Assembly (NCBI GenBank): GCA_030248225.1
Contig: JASANE010030200.1
Span: 62,001 to 126,000 of the forward strand
DNA length: 64,000 bases
DNA from: Trileptium ribeirensis
Taxonomy: Eukaryota > Nematoda > Enoplea > Enoplida > Thoracostomopsidae
Direction of reading: 5' to 3'
Below the pieces are notes generated by a model that made no database searches, had not been told where the DNA came from, and was given only the letters and a program-made list of their open reading frames with translations. A program made the translations under genes and the position numbers. Below are positions 26,601 through 41,600 of the stretch, in pieces; position 1 is the first letter of the stretch, and each line of letters starts with the position of its first letter.

Positions 26601-29600
26601 TCGGCACAACCACTTCAGCTATATCGGAGGATATGGCATCATTTTGCACAGCAAATGTGGTCACATATTGAGAGAGTGTTGCAATTTCAGGGTTATGTCA
26701 AAATGAGTTTATAAATGGACCCGTGTGGCCCAAAATAGACGAAACCTGCAACATCTTCATAGCCGCGTGAACGATATTGGCGATGTTTGACTTATTTTGA
26801 CCAGCAATGCACCTTTATGCAGCTGTGCGGGCTGCATTGTTATTGTGCATAATATATAAACTGTAAGGTTGTGTCAAAATGATTTTAATTGAGCATTGAG
26901 ACACTGTATGCTAAATGAGGGGGCATAACCTATTACGTGTTCACCACTTAAATTCTCCAACTTGGCGGCAAATCTACTAAACATACGATCTTACAAAATT
27001 GACATGTCAAATGAGTCGTTGAATCTTTGCGTTCCCCATGTTGTGCCATGCTTGTCAGTCGTTTGAGGTTTTTACCTTCGCTGCTTGTTACGACAATTTT
27101 TATTGTAACGAAATTAACTTATAGCGATACTTTTTTAACTTTGGGTAATTTGGTGATGAAAGCTTTTGTAATGCGGCAATAAACTTAACCCACGCCCATC
27201 AGTAATCCTATTTTGTTATTTCGATTAAAAATCTGTTACCGAACGTTTCTTGGTAAACCGTAATCGGGCGCAAAACTGTTCGCGAACACACATCTGTGCG
27301 ATAGTAATGCATCATTCACAGAGAACTGCGCGCACGGATTGCATACCACAAGCTATTGCAGCGACCATGTTTTATGGAAATAACATTGGCATGACATTAC
27401 GTTGTTATAAAAATAGTGGCGTCAATAGCGAAAGCAAGAATATTGCTGCTACAATATCATATGATGATATTGCACTCTCAGTGGCACAAGCTAAACATTG
27501 CTGTCACAATAAAATTGTTTTATATTGCACTGTCAATGGCCTTAGCTAAAAATATCGCTGCTGCAACAATATTGCCTTATATTGCATTACAGCAAAAACG
27601 GCGCCTTGCCTTCGGCTCCTACTGGGGCTGGGGGTTACCTTCCATACCCCCTTTTCTGTGAGGATGTATGGCTATAAAAGATAACGCATAAGTGCATAAA
27701 AAGATAAAATGAACAATAAAATAATACTAAATGAAAATAAAAAAATATCGTATGAACCCTCGAACTATGGGCTCATTTTGTAGAGCAATGTGTGCAAGAA
27801 ATGTATTGTTGCAACAATAACGAGTAGTTGGCCTTTGACGCAGCAATAGCTCGACGTTTTTGCTGTAATGCAATATTGTTGCAGCAGCGATATTTCAAGC
27901 ATAATTTATTGACAGTGCAATACAAAAAAATTTTATTGTGACAGCAATGTTTAGCTTGTGCTATTGAGAGTGCAATATCATCATATGATATTGTAGTAGC
28001 AATATTCCTAGCTTTCGCTATTGACGCCACTACGTTTATAACAACGTAATGTCAGGGCATCATTTCCATAAAACATGGTCGCTGCAATAGCTTGCGGTTT
28101 GCTATTCGTGCACGCACTTCTTTGTGAATTATGCATAATCAGACAAATTTGTGTTCGCGAAAATTTAACGAAAATTACCGAATTTTTTGCGAACGAAAAT
28201 CTACCGGATTTGGATGCTGTTCGCCAACACTGCAAGCCAAACCAAGAGATCGACTGATTTGTGACGTCACTATTGCATTAAATTTGTTCGGGAACAGGGA
28301 CAAATACAAATCAAAACCTGATAGTCATGACATAACAGTTTTCACCGCAAATTCAAAATCGTCAAAATCTCTGTTACAACACAATGTGCAATTTTTGGTA
28401 CTTGCTTCTTATTTTGCCAACTTTCTGTTATCGAAAAACCGATAAAATTTCCGCTTTTGTTTCGTTACAACGGTTTGGGATTCGCTATCGGTTATTACAA
28501 AATAGTATAGTCGATGGGCGCAAGTTAAGTTTACTCGTGAATAATGATTAAGCTTTTTTATATGTGTATTATTGTACTCAAAGATGCGAAACCCTTCATT
28601 TATGGCTCTTTTACGCTATAAAACGATCCGTTTCTGTTTTACATACGTTACTCTTACCGTGTTACACATTATTATTTTATGGATTGAAAGTATCAGGGCA
28701 CTACTGTAGTGTGTCGGAACCAAATTTAGGTAGCCTATGTCACGTAAAGTTATTATACAAATGGGTGAAAATTGTTATTGTTTTCGGTAGTATCGTGAAC
28801 CCTTTTTATGTTTTGGGAGCAAATTTATGTGTTCTTTGTTGCGTAAAGTGATACAAATGGGCAAAATTATTTTTTTTCTGTCGTAACACCTAATTTAGCT
28901 GACCATACAACAGTCAACCCTCTGTTTTTTCATTTTATAAAAGAATGTTTAACAATAAATAGTGTATTGCTTATTACCTATATTAAGCACATACTCAAAA
29001 TAATAATTATGAAGCAGTTACAGTGCTTTACGTTCACTATGACACAACGTGTCCGCCACAAAATCCGTATCACGGTAATAAAATACAAACTAATCATATG
29101 TAACAGATCCATGCTGGATCGTTACGAAGAACAATGGACAACATGTACGAATTTTCATCCCTGTACCGCCACAGAAATTAACTTTTAAATTCAACGTTTT
29201 TGAACGAATTTAGCAACTCCGTCCCGAACGACTATGCGCGTGTCTACGGTTTAACAATTTTGTTGGCAATACTGCATGAATTATTTCATCGCATAAATTG
29301 AAGTGCCGTATTAATTGTTGTCACCATTGTATACCCTGTCGTACCATTATTATTATGACACGTCGTTACATATCCTATTGCACCATTTATTGTCACCATA
29401 AAGGCATATCTAAATGTAGCATTCCATCGTGCTAGTGCACCTTTTGTTGGCATTTTGTATGCATTGTCGTATGTATTTCATTATTATAACTGTATGCATT
29501 TGAATATACCATTATTGCTGCACGTATTTTATTAATGTAATTGTGTAATTTTGAATGCACCCTTACTGTCATATATAACTTGCTATAACTGAATGAACCT

Positions 29601-32600
29601 AAACGTACTCATTTTGTCGTATACCTTTCATACAATATTGTATCATTTTTTGGCAGTCCTTTGATAATTATTAATACATATACAACTATACAGGCCATGC
29701 GAAATCGCATGACCCTTACCATTTCTACGTACATTGATAAATGTTACTGGTAGGTTGGGGTCGGTGAGGTATTACGGGGTGTATTGCGTATTTATAAAGA
29801 CTTTGTTGACTGTAGAACTATACTATTGATACCGTTTTTTTGTACCGCACCATTGATATTGTTTTGTGTACTCATATATATATAGCCTGCCAGGTTTGGT
29901 GCGGTGCTTTGGGGTACCTTACCGTTCCCGGTCCGCGAATTTCCTATAGGCGATTGCGATTCCCGAACTTATCTAGCTTGCAGAAAAAGGTATGACATGA
30001 CCACACGCGATAGGATAGAGAAAATTAAGTTAACTTATGTAGGAAAATTTAGTATTTTATGGTACCCGTCCCAACCGCCCTCGCCCGTGCAAATTCCTCC
30101 AAAAATGTGGCTGTTCGCCGTGCAGCCAACTGCAGTTATACAAAAATCTGAAAAATGTTAGTCCAAAATATAAAATATTAATTTCCCCGATGTTCGTTTT
30201 CACTCATGCCACTGCTAAACATTAATAGATAAAGGTAGTTTTTAAATGTTATTTTCCAAATATTCGGAATTGATGCTCTTTACAATTCTGATCCATAACT
30301 CTGGAACTGCAAAAAAAATTTTTAGGAATGATCATTTAGAATTTTTAGTGACCTTTTGGTATAAAAAATTTTGAGATCGGTCCCGTGCAAATCCGATCAG
30401 GATACACGGCCTTATTATGTTCTAATTGGGAGTACCTTCGAATAATGGGTATTTGTTATATTTAAAGTTACTTATTTTATTTATTTTATATTTGTGTATA
30501 AATATTATAGTTGATTCTCCGGACCATAGGGTTTGATTTGAGCCCGGTATGAGCCCGCTGTGCCCACCTTGGGTACAGTAAACCCATGAAAATTGCCTTG
30601 TGCACCTTGTGCACCTAATGCGTTTGAGGAATTGGGACCCTTTTTGTGCCCTATTCCTGTGTTTGTTTGTTTTCCGCCGCCTTGTTTGCACAGACGTCTG
30701 GCCGCCCTGTATATAGGTATGTTTACATATGTTCATAATTATAATAAATACATATATATTTAATATTAAAATTTTATTAATATATTTATTAAGTAAATAA
30801 AGTAGATAACTAATAAGCTTAATATTAAAATTATATAAATAATATATTATGTTTAACAAGCCGTCTGGCATATGTATTTATAAATTTAATATTAAAACTA
30901 TACGAAATTTTTATTTATATATTTATTAGCTGAATATTATAAACCTAATAATAGAATTATTAATAATTATATATTTATAGAAGTTATTTATATTAAATAA
31001 TAAAGTAATATATATAATTTAAAATGTAGGTATAGGGTTATTTATAATGTAACGATGTATTGCTTGGGAAACAAATTCCCTCATGTGAGCAGGGGGACGT
31101 ATTAAATCGTGAACCCCAAACACGAGGCGCCGAAGCCCTTAACTCCACTTCACATGAGCTAATTTGTTTCCCTTATTTATTGTTTTTTGTTTACCATCTG
31201 TGCAATACATTTATTGTGTGTTTACGGTCTACATTGCTGTTATGAAATGGTGTATACAAAAGTATATGTATTGCATATGTATATGTTTATTTCTATACGA
31301 AGTGTATGTTTGTGACACATAAATATGTTTATATTTGTTGTATGTCGGAACGTAGTGTATGTATACAGTACCTTCTATCGTGTGTTTACGTTTGTATATG
31401 ATACACACTTAATGTATTTCGCTTGTGTGTTGGAATTTTTATACAGGGCGCAGGAGCATATTGAGACAGCTAATTTTGTGGGACTTTTTACAGGAGTAAC
31501 AGAAATACGAGTTTTACGTGAGTCTAGGGTGTAGGTTGTAAATATATCGGATTTGAGTGTAAGGGTTGGGTGCCTTAAGCATAAGGCCTACATTAGCGGA
31601 TATGTGTATGTGTATCTGCTAGATTTTCGATTAAAATGCTAAATTTTTATACTTCAGAATTCGGCGAAATTCACAAAAACTTATTCTCTAACGACTAAAA
31701 TTTACTTAGGTTAAAGAGGGGATTTTACTGCAGTGGAACCGGAGTAAAACTTGGAAAACTTTACTATGTAATTTCGATGTCTTAGAGAAATCAACTAGGA
31801 GAAAATTGGCAGTAAGACTTGTAGCTCTTGTAGAAATTGTAATTGTCTTAGTGTGCGAATTAAGCTATCTGCACTATAAGTATTACACATTAAGGCATTA
31901 GGATTAAGCTCACAAAATAGAATATCTCTTGGTGGTCGCATTAGTGTCCCTGTTATTAGTTCGTGTGTAATCTACGGTGGGACTAAACACCCCTAAAACC
32001 ACGTAGGTTACTATATGTATGTCTGAGGGTGGACTTACCATACTTAGTATGGATTAATATATATTAATATATTAAGTAAACAAACATTCATTTAATATTA
32101 AAATTGTTAATATAATACTAAAAAGAGCGAAACTTCTGTCTGAATTGCATTGTCTGTGATTGGTCGGAGACTGAAGAGACAGTCTGGTTGGACAAGAACC
32201 GACAATTCAGTTTGAGTTGGGTAGCACGGAGTTCGGTCTGTTTTACAGACCGGGTCCGATGGTTTAGTTTATTCAGGTTCAGTATGTTGTTGTGCTTACT
32301 TGTATTTTCGCTTTGGGTTTTGGTTTTGCAAGTGGATGGACAGGCGATTGGCGGAAGTTTGATCAGGATCTAATCCGTACGTGTTGTCTGGAAGACAGTT
32401 TGTTAGAAAAGGCACCAATGTCAGAAAGGATAAATCCTATAGGGAGAACTGTTGATGTTTAGTACAGAATAATGATATTTAATTAAACAGAATTCATATA
32501 TAGTGCTATGACCATGCCTGCCCGCCCTACTTGTCATGGTGACCCTCGTTTATCCTGCAGATCCGCGACCTTGAGCGAATAGACACCGACATAGTCACTT

Positions 32601-35600
32601 TGGCCGAAGTCATTCTGAACCCCTCGGTCGGTTAAGGCAAAAATAAATCGCGACACTCACGAAGAATAATTTTACATGATTCCCTGAGTAGAGTTAAGAG
32701 TTAGGGTTTGAATGTAAGCCGACCGAGGTTAAATAAAACTTTTTTATTCATATTTAGAACAAAACCTACCGTTCCTTGCCAACCTTTTCGCTTTATGTTA
32801 AACACGATTATGCAACCTTATTCACGATTCTACGCGTGCACCTTGCTATATTTATCCATTCACGGAATTGTACCATGAACCTTTGTTAATAGCAGCCCAA
32901 GTAGATAATCTTATCTCGTGCAAAATTCACTCTAGGAATTTAGCTGAAATTTTGCTAAATAGCAGTAGAGATACAATCTTCCGAATATAACCTTAAAATT
33001 TATTAATGTTCTATTAGCTCCATGAATTCGTTGAGTCGAAAGTGACCCACTTTGAGCTTTAATTTAGTATATTTCGAAATTCCCTCGAACAATTTTGTTT
33101 AAAATGAGTATTGCACTGAGTTATATATACATGTTTGGTCTTTCAAAGACCATAAACTTGGACGGATTCAACCTGGTTGGGTTGTCCGGTGACTCAAGAG
33201 CGGCTCGCTCCCGCCCAAAATTTATATCGCCGCATAAATCAAAATTTCGTCTAGGAATTTTGATGATTTTTATTTGCAAATAGAAAGCCGTCAGGCATTC
33301 CATTTGAGCTATGGCAAGGCCATGGCTCGTTCAAAATTTACAATAAATTTAAACCCTAGCGTAGCAAAAAACGCTCAGGTTTTTACACAAATTTACACAG
33401 ATATAGGTTGAGTATAAGCACATCCATAGGTGAGCTTTAGATTCAATTTCATAGTGGCAGTCATAGTCCTCCTGCTTACTCCATTTGTTTTAATGTCACC
33501 AAATGAGTCTCGAGGCTCCGATACGCCGTTCCTGCAATAGTAATATCAAATTTACCAATGTTGGTAAATTTGCCTGCGCACGGCAATATTTTGTGTGCAA
33601 ATTTTATCAACATCGCGAGATGCGTAAGAACCGGTGACCCGATCGTCAGAAATCAAAATTATCTCAAGCCCAGCCTCTGTCTAAATTTTCTCAAAGAATG
33701 GCAGTTGTAAGCTTTGTCCAAAAGTCCTGAAAATGACACATGTTTATGCATTTGTATGATATATTTATACTAATTATGTAAAGCCACTGATGTAAAGAAC
33801 TGGCGTAAAATGTCGCATTGGAACACCCATAACAAGTGGTTCATCAGCTTAGGAGGGTGGCCATACTACATTAGTACCATCACTTCGCAGCGATGACGAG
33901 CAACCTAACCAAAGTGGCACAATGATTTTTAAGAAAGAGAGTTCGGACATACAATAATGCTCAGAATTAGTTAATTAGGTTAAGTATTGTAACCGGGCCG
34001 AGCTCGTGAAAATTGGGGTAGCCCCAGAGAGTTTCATTGCTTCGGCATTGGTCTACTTGCGGAGTGCTTTTCGTGTTCGAATGAGGACTAGTTAAGCACC
34101 CCAATAGTTACTTTAAGGAGATACACATGGAAAGAACTAAATGAACAATTTTCTACGACCGCTTCGTTTCGGCACTGAGCCGCCAAGAATTGCGGTAGTG
34201 CGTAGATCTTTTTTTTTGCAAAGTTGGACACATTTGTGTATAGTACATTCATTAACCTTGGGTTCGAAGTGGTCCTTAAGCCTTCCCAAATTTATTTAGG
34301 TTATATTGCTACGATGCTAACTACTTTATGACAGGAAGAATTAGTTTGAGCGTCAACAATAGGAACTAAGGGCTGAGACAACACATCAGCCGCACCTATA
34401 CTGTTAGCGAAAAGAATAGGAAAAGAGTCGTAAGGATTACTGATGGTTTGAAATGGACTCTCGATACCGGTACCCGTTCTCCGGCAAAGTTACTGGGATT
34501 ATTCAAGTTCCAAGTTACTGATAAATTTTCTTGTTACTCCCTTTTACAGTACTGATAAATTTTCTTGTTACTCCCTTTTTCAGTATCTTGAATGAGGCAC
34601 GAAAAATACTTTATTATGGATCAGCTCAGAGTTTCAGCAGCGATGAGCGCAGTGATTTACATTATCAAAATTATCTGTATTGTAAGATGATTTAGCATCA
34701 TATTTAAAAATCCGACTTTTGCGTAGTAGTCATAAACCCTAAGACACTTTTTTAAGAAGGGACACAACGACATCGCTGTTGTGCTTCAGACACGTCGTTG
34801 TAGGAATTAGACCCAGATTAGTAGAAAATAGTGACATCCCGACTGTTTTGTTTCAGAAGAGGCCGACCAATTTTTCACTCTTCGCTCGTAGAGCAGGCAA
34901 CGTGAACCCCGTGAGAAGAGATCAACTTTTACTAAAATCGTACCCGATGTTACATCCACTTGTATTTTTGCACTACTCTCCCCGAAACCGATCCGTAGTA
35001 TCGGACCTCATAAGAACCTCAAATCCGTTTAAAATTTGCAATTTAGCAATCTTCCCTGGACCCGGCTCGATCTAGCGCCTTCGTAAAGCTGTACAAATTG
35101 AAACAAAATTTCCATGGTAAAATTTAATATTAATTTCCCCCACATTTAATAAGCTAAGCATCATGTTCAAAATGAGAGGCGATATTTCTTAGGAAATAGT
35201 ACTTTAAATAAACTCTTTTAAAGTCAGATTTTGGGTCCCAATCTACTTTTGCCGGGACCTCCGAGTCAATAAATAAGACATCGGTACTGCGCACACCTTG
35301 TTCGTAGTGGTTCACGAGTGGCATTGAAACGGCCGTGCACGTTAATTATGTTTTGGAGTTACAACTGCGCCGAGATTGAACATTAAAATATACACATATA
35401 TATGTATATATACACCAGGGAGTAACCGGAATTCCGGTTCCGGCGAAAATCGTGTTCCGGTTGCGGTAATATATATTATACAACCAAGCAAAAGAAAAGA
35501 TTAACTAACCAATTTGCCGTGTGAAACGTAAGTAGGGCACATAATTTGAGCAGGAATTTTTCATAATAACCTGCAGGAGTTTGTTAAATCAAAGCCAGGC

Positions 35601-38600
35601 CGATGCTTGTAGCAGCTATTTCACACATTCAGAAGTCTGCGGGATACTTTCGAATTATACCGGTCCAACTCGGTAACAGAGTATGGCTAACGTAGAAGTA
35701 CTTAGCCTATGCTTGGCTAACATAAATTGCGTCAAGCACCAGCCGGTGCGCTTTAAACTTTGTAAATCAGGTGAAATTGAAGTAACGTTATCTGCAACGC
35801 AAGCAGAAACTGCTTCCTTGGCAATGAACTGTATTTATTGAAACTGTGCGAGCAGCATCACAGTGTGTCTCTTTTAGCATTCTGATTAGAAAGTTATCAT
35901 CATTATCATCTAACTGACGGGCACTGTTTGTCCAACGCTAGCCTAAACAGTGTCTCTGACCACTGATCAGAAAATTACCTTCTATCTATTATTTTATCTT
36001 AGAATCATATAAACCAATAATTTTAAGTTTCCTACAGAAGAACATGCAACAAACGTATGTGTAGTAAAGGGAGGCGACTGGAGACAGAGCGAAAGTGTGT
36101 ATTCTACGCTTCAAGCTTTGTAAGCATATTCGATTTGACGCAGTATACGCAGTGGTGTATAGTGGAAGACATTTTTTGCTCTGAATGTCCAAAAACCGAC
36201 ATATTTGATCGATAAATAAACATTATTAGCTTCCTCAGTCTCTTTAAAGTTTCAGAAAGGTAATAATACCATCGTAATACATTAAGTTTAATGTAAAAGT
36301 TATTTTTAATACATCTTAAATCCACTATACCTTCATTTCTTCCGTCATCTGTTTTACTACATATAAATTTCGAAGACCAGGTTCCGGATCCGGTTTAAAT
36401 GGACGGTTCCTGTTGCTGGTTCCGGTTCCGGTTATTCCCTGATATACACATATATGTGTATATACGTATATATATTTATCTAGTTCTGTTCTCATTTATA
36501 TCCGTGCCGAGCAGGGATGACGTTACGGAATGCAAGCAATTTGCAACCGCGCCGAAATCAGTACGAATGGACTCCAAATTCACGTCACTTTTCCCCCCAA
36601 AACCATGTTGCGGTTTATATCATCCCTGCATAATTGCGCGTATTGAGTTGTGTGTATAATAACTGCATTCCCGGGAGTGCCAAATCCGACCCAGGAACAG
36701 TGCAACAGCATTTCTTGAACCCGTTTCGCATTAGTAGATCAAGTGCAACTTTTTTAGGATTCTAGGACGAAAGAGTATCTGTAATCCAGTAAACTAGGAT
36801 TTTACTTACTGTCATGTCATGTCATTCGAACTAGTCGCATTGTTTAGGAGTCGTGCATTATGATTGCATTGTACCATTATTCTTGTTGTATGATGCCAAT
36901 CTATCGTTATCAATGTATAGTTGTATTATGTACCGTTCATTTGTATACCAGAGTATTGATTTATCATTGTTTTTGATTTAACGTAGGATGGGATAGGTGT
37001 AGTCGAGTCGCATTTTTAAGCTCCACATTCTTGGAGCATGTCTTGACCCTAAGTCCTACCTTTTCACTGCGATTAGCCGCCTTTAGCTTACCTGAACCCG
37101 CCCAATGAAGTTTTGTTATTGCTATTATCATTCTTGCCATTTATACGAAAGTGTCTAGTTTTCCATTGGCGCCCGGCTAACTAGCCCGCGCGAACTATTT
37201 CTATACAGTGAAGTAAGCTCAACCGTCGTCAGAGTATTCGCTAGAATCAAGGAAATTAGCTGAACATACGGCTGTGGCCGTTCAAGCAGGAAGATGATGA
37301 CCCAAGATTTACCCTAACCCTTTTCGTCGAACCGTGACCACTCTGTTCGTGTACTGTAATTGTAACGCTCATTGTGTTTCCTCTGTGAGTATATTCGCAT
37401 ATGCCGAATTGTATAATTGTATTGCCTCATTCCTTTACCGAGTGCGTATCCGATTACCTTATCAATAAATAACTATTGAAAACCCTTTGTGTTCTCGTGT
37501 TGTTGATGGCTTATGTAGCGATATGTATCAAAAAGCGGTTTGAGAAATCGTCGCCTCATTCGACGGCCAGCGTTCAGGGTTGACGTCGAAAAGATCGCAA
37601 GTCTTAGCGCGGTTTGCCGATTCTTCAAGATGTGATTACGAATCGTGCTTCGTGGATTTTCTCTACAAGATTCCCTCGCCAGCCTGAAACAAGATTAGAA
37701 GGCACCGCGTGCCAATTAAGCGTCAGTGTTTAGTCGAACAGTTACAATCTGACGTTAAAAGTTTAGGGATTGTCGGACCCTAGTGATGGCTACTGGCCAA
37801 AATAACTAATAGTCGGTTGAAACTTCCAGGTGGAACTAGAATAGGGAATAGTGGTATGGTCTGTTTGGCCTGTGATCAGGTGACGGAGCCAACTTCCTTA
37901 GGACCTCAAAGATAATACCACGTAGACTATGTACGCAACCCGTCCTTCAGAATCGGAACACATCCTGTGAAGCTAACGGCTTGCTAAGCTCCGTTTCTTG
38001 AGACTGACCAAGAAAAATGAGTCAATTAGGTCCTGCCTCGAGGTGACGATGGGTTCGTATCGGCATTGCGTTTTGAAAGCGCGCAATACAACAGCGCAAT
38101 GGCTCTGTTTCACATATTACACACAAAAGTTCATGGTGTGATTGCATACTGGATAAAGGTGGAAGCCTGTGCGATATATTTTCTAGCCTATGCACAGGAC
38201 CGAAATTTTAACTGGGGGGTGGGGCTTTCAGCTACCCCTAGCTCCAACCTGGGGAATATCCCCAGCTTATCTGGAGGGAAACTGTACCCCCACGTCAACT
38301 GGAGATGTTTATAATTGCATTTTTCGTGTTTTTCATTATTTGCAACATGTATATATATCGTTGTTTTTGTTACGTATTTATTTAAGTACCAAAAATGTAT
38401 TTCTGCAGGCAGCACTTTCTTTCGCTTAGGTTTTTGTCACAAATAGTGGAAATATAAGGAGCAGTAGTATTGATTCTTGTTATAAAAGTTTTTTGTTAGG
38501 AGAATGATTTTGGTGTTGCCTCATAATACTTGGGTGACGGACGCTTCGAGATTTACCTGGAGACCGTCGAAATGCTAGAGAAGGTTGAAAATCCTGCTTT

Positions 38601-41600
38601 AAGCTCACTGTGCGGAGGGGCCAGATTCTGTATGTAAAATACGTTCTTGTATAACTGTTATATCTACCAGAAACACTGCTTGTTGATTTATGGCGTCTGT
38701 CACTGAGTCCGTCAAATAAGGCGAATCCATTTTGTTTTCGCCTTCGTTTAAATATGTTGTTTCCGAACGCAGTTTAATTAAAACCCAACAGTGATTACGT
38801 ACATTCATCATTTAGATATTCTTGGTATAAGAAAGATATGTTAAAACAGACTTTCTATGGTTGTGCTGCAGTTATTTATCAAGATGTTGCAAGAACTAAC
38901 CTATATGCTACTATTGTATATACTATATTTAAATAAACTGCTATCAGTAATCCTGCACTTTTGGAACAGCAGTACTCGTCAAAAATTACTGTTGTTCAAA
39001 AGAAATTTCTTCTACAGATAAATTGTATTGTAAATTAGAACACTATGAGCGAGACCCTCGCTCGCATTGTGTCAGTCATTTTTGGCAAGTACTTTATCTG
39101 CCAAAGCTATCAGAACTATTGATTTACTCTGCCTTCATTAAGTTAGTCTTCAGATGGTATTGGTGCAATTTAGTTTACATTATTAAGCGTAATATGAGTT
39201 TTCAAGATTAGGCTTTCCTCTTTGTAGGAATCGCTGTTCTTGAATATTCTCCGGGGGAAGCAAAAAATTTTGCCATAAGTCTCCAAATCGTGGGGCACCA
39301 GTTTTTGCTATGTGGCACCAAAAATGCCAGTTCCTCTTACCCATCCACCCCCGCCCCCACTTTAGAGAAGCCAGATACAATTCAGTCGTCAAAATACGTG
39401 GCTTTTTATGTATGATTAATTTGATTTTTGTGAACCAGTGTGCAATCGGCCAATCTGGTGCCCGAAGTTAATAATGCAACAGAAGGTCTTTTTGGCTGTA
39501 TGTTGAATCATAAATATAACTTTGTTTCATATAAACCATCACATACATTTTCATAATCTGAATTCTTATTTATGTTTAAGTATCCAAAGATGGTGAATTA
39601 TGTGTCTCAATTCTTCATGAGCCTGGTGATGACAGGTACGTTTGATATAAAATTGCCATTGGTAAAATGTACTACGTAGCGGACAGAAATATAATCAAAT
39701 CTTTCATGAATATTTTTAAATTTCTAGAAGTTAATAGCTGTTCAGTATGCTACACACAATTCTTTCGCGAACATGATTTATTCTTGAACAATTTGCATTA
39801 ATTTCTGTCCGTAGCTATGTACACCCGCAAAGCATGTTTCGGTGACGAAGTCATCGGTCGCTAATAAGTTATTTGCTTTAGCACTGATGTTTCTTGTTTT
39901 TCGTATCATGGTTTTGTAGTGAGCCATTTGATACAAGACAGGTTTTGCATTAATGTAACGTAATGTTCAAAAATATTGGCAGAGTATTCGTTCCAGCTTT
40001 TCGTCTCTCTTTAAGCAGGTAATGTAAATACCATATTAAACATGAATTAGTCTGATTTGCGATTTTTATCCCTCACTTAGCACAATAAATATACTTGAAT
40101 CTATAGAATCTTATATCGTATAGTAAAAGTTCAAGCTTTAAAAACTGTGCATATCGCTCATGACAGTTACTAACAAGCCAAGTTAACTTCCTTTCACCAG
40201 TATCAGGATCTCGGAGTCACAATTCGAACATCATTTTAGCGTATAATTTGACATTTCTGTATAGGGACATACCATATGGCCTACCAACAGACAGATTTTT
40301 TGCCTAATTAGTTTTCTTAAATTTTTAATTACGCGTGTGCTCCTATTATGCTTGTAGACAACTGAAAATACGGTGAAATTTGAAGCTGAGAATGGAATTA
40401 AAATTTGAAATTCTGTTTAAGTTTTTATATTCTGAGCTTATCAGTAAATAATTTAACTCGATAGTTTCGCGCTGCACACTTCGCTATATACCCAATATAA
40501 ACAAAGCTTTTAGCAAAATCCTTTATCAGTGACAAGTTATGCGTCGTTCACGTTAACGTGTGTGCAGCTGCTGCACACCGTAGCCAGTATGGTCTTTACG
40601 AATCCACGCAGGTAGGGTTGACTGCAATGGTGAAGCCTAATGCCCTCTTTGTGCAATGGGTATCGCGGTAGCTTCGTTAAGTGTACCAACAACAACCATT
40701 GCAGACGAGTAATTTACGCCGTGCAGCCGCATCGACATTTGCACTGTAATTTGCAATGAAAACATCAATTACGTCAAAGTGTAATATCGACGTAACGCTG
40801 CGTAACGCGACGTAATTTATTTTCTATGCAATTACTTTGCAAACACAATGGAATTGAGACCTTAATTATACTTAATCTTTAATCCAGGTCACCACAAGAA
40901 CAGACGTTTCAAATACACCAACTCGAGTTTTAACAACAGAGAAAAGGAACGATTAGGCGAACTTGCCTTTCGAACAGCTTACGGGGTCCCGGTAGACTGA
41001 GCTTGGGACTAAATTTTGAGCTTTTCCCAAGGCGAAGCTTTGTTCAATTTACTATGCGGGTTGTGCCTATGATCTTAACCGAAACGAGTAACATTAGTGG
41101 TGAGGCCTCGTAAGCCGTCGGCATTACTCGCATGGTGCCAAAAACCTACGTTATTTTGACTTGAAGAACGTTCCGAAACGAGCTCACCTTGGAATTAAAA
41201 TTTAACTGTTATTTCGAGCAATTTCTGCTCGACGAAACGAGGCGGTAAACGGAGGCCCCGGTTGATAAGACAACCATAGCCAATTTTCTAGCTTAATCCT
41301 ACTCCGTTTGCTGGCTTAAGTTGTTTGATTCGCAATTTCTAACTGATTTCTGAGCACAGTTCGATTAGGGCTGAGGGAGTCTTTTGACTCCTAATAACTT
41401 CTCAATTTGGCGCTATTACTCAGTGTAATTTTGCGCAGGGGCAGAACTCGACCTTACGTATCAATTTTCTAGGACCGGGTCAACGGTCCTTACAAAAATG
41501 GTCCGTCGGGCCAAGGCCCGATAGACTCGACGTCGCAGATAGCGACTTCAATAACCTTGAAATTTAAAACGTTTTCGTTGGCAATATTACTTATCAACGC

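Noticed and set aside
27250..28445. Several 80-100-codon frames with matching peptides on both strands.
   Set aside because: They are mirror images produced by the inverted-repeat arms of MITE copy C, not a gene family.
34779..35075. 98-codon + strand frame in the featureless part of intron 3.
   Set aside because: No recognised domain, no repeat, no splice context; length is within what chance gives in 64 kb on six frames.
38190..38429. GC-rich patch with opposing frames and CTGGGG/CCCCAG hairpin, considered as a structured RNA or gene.
   Set aside because: Only one short stem is clear and no second copy was found, so I list it only as a local palindrome.
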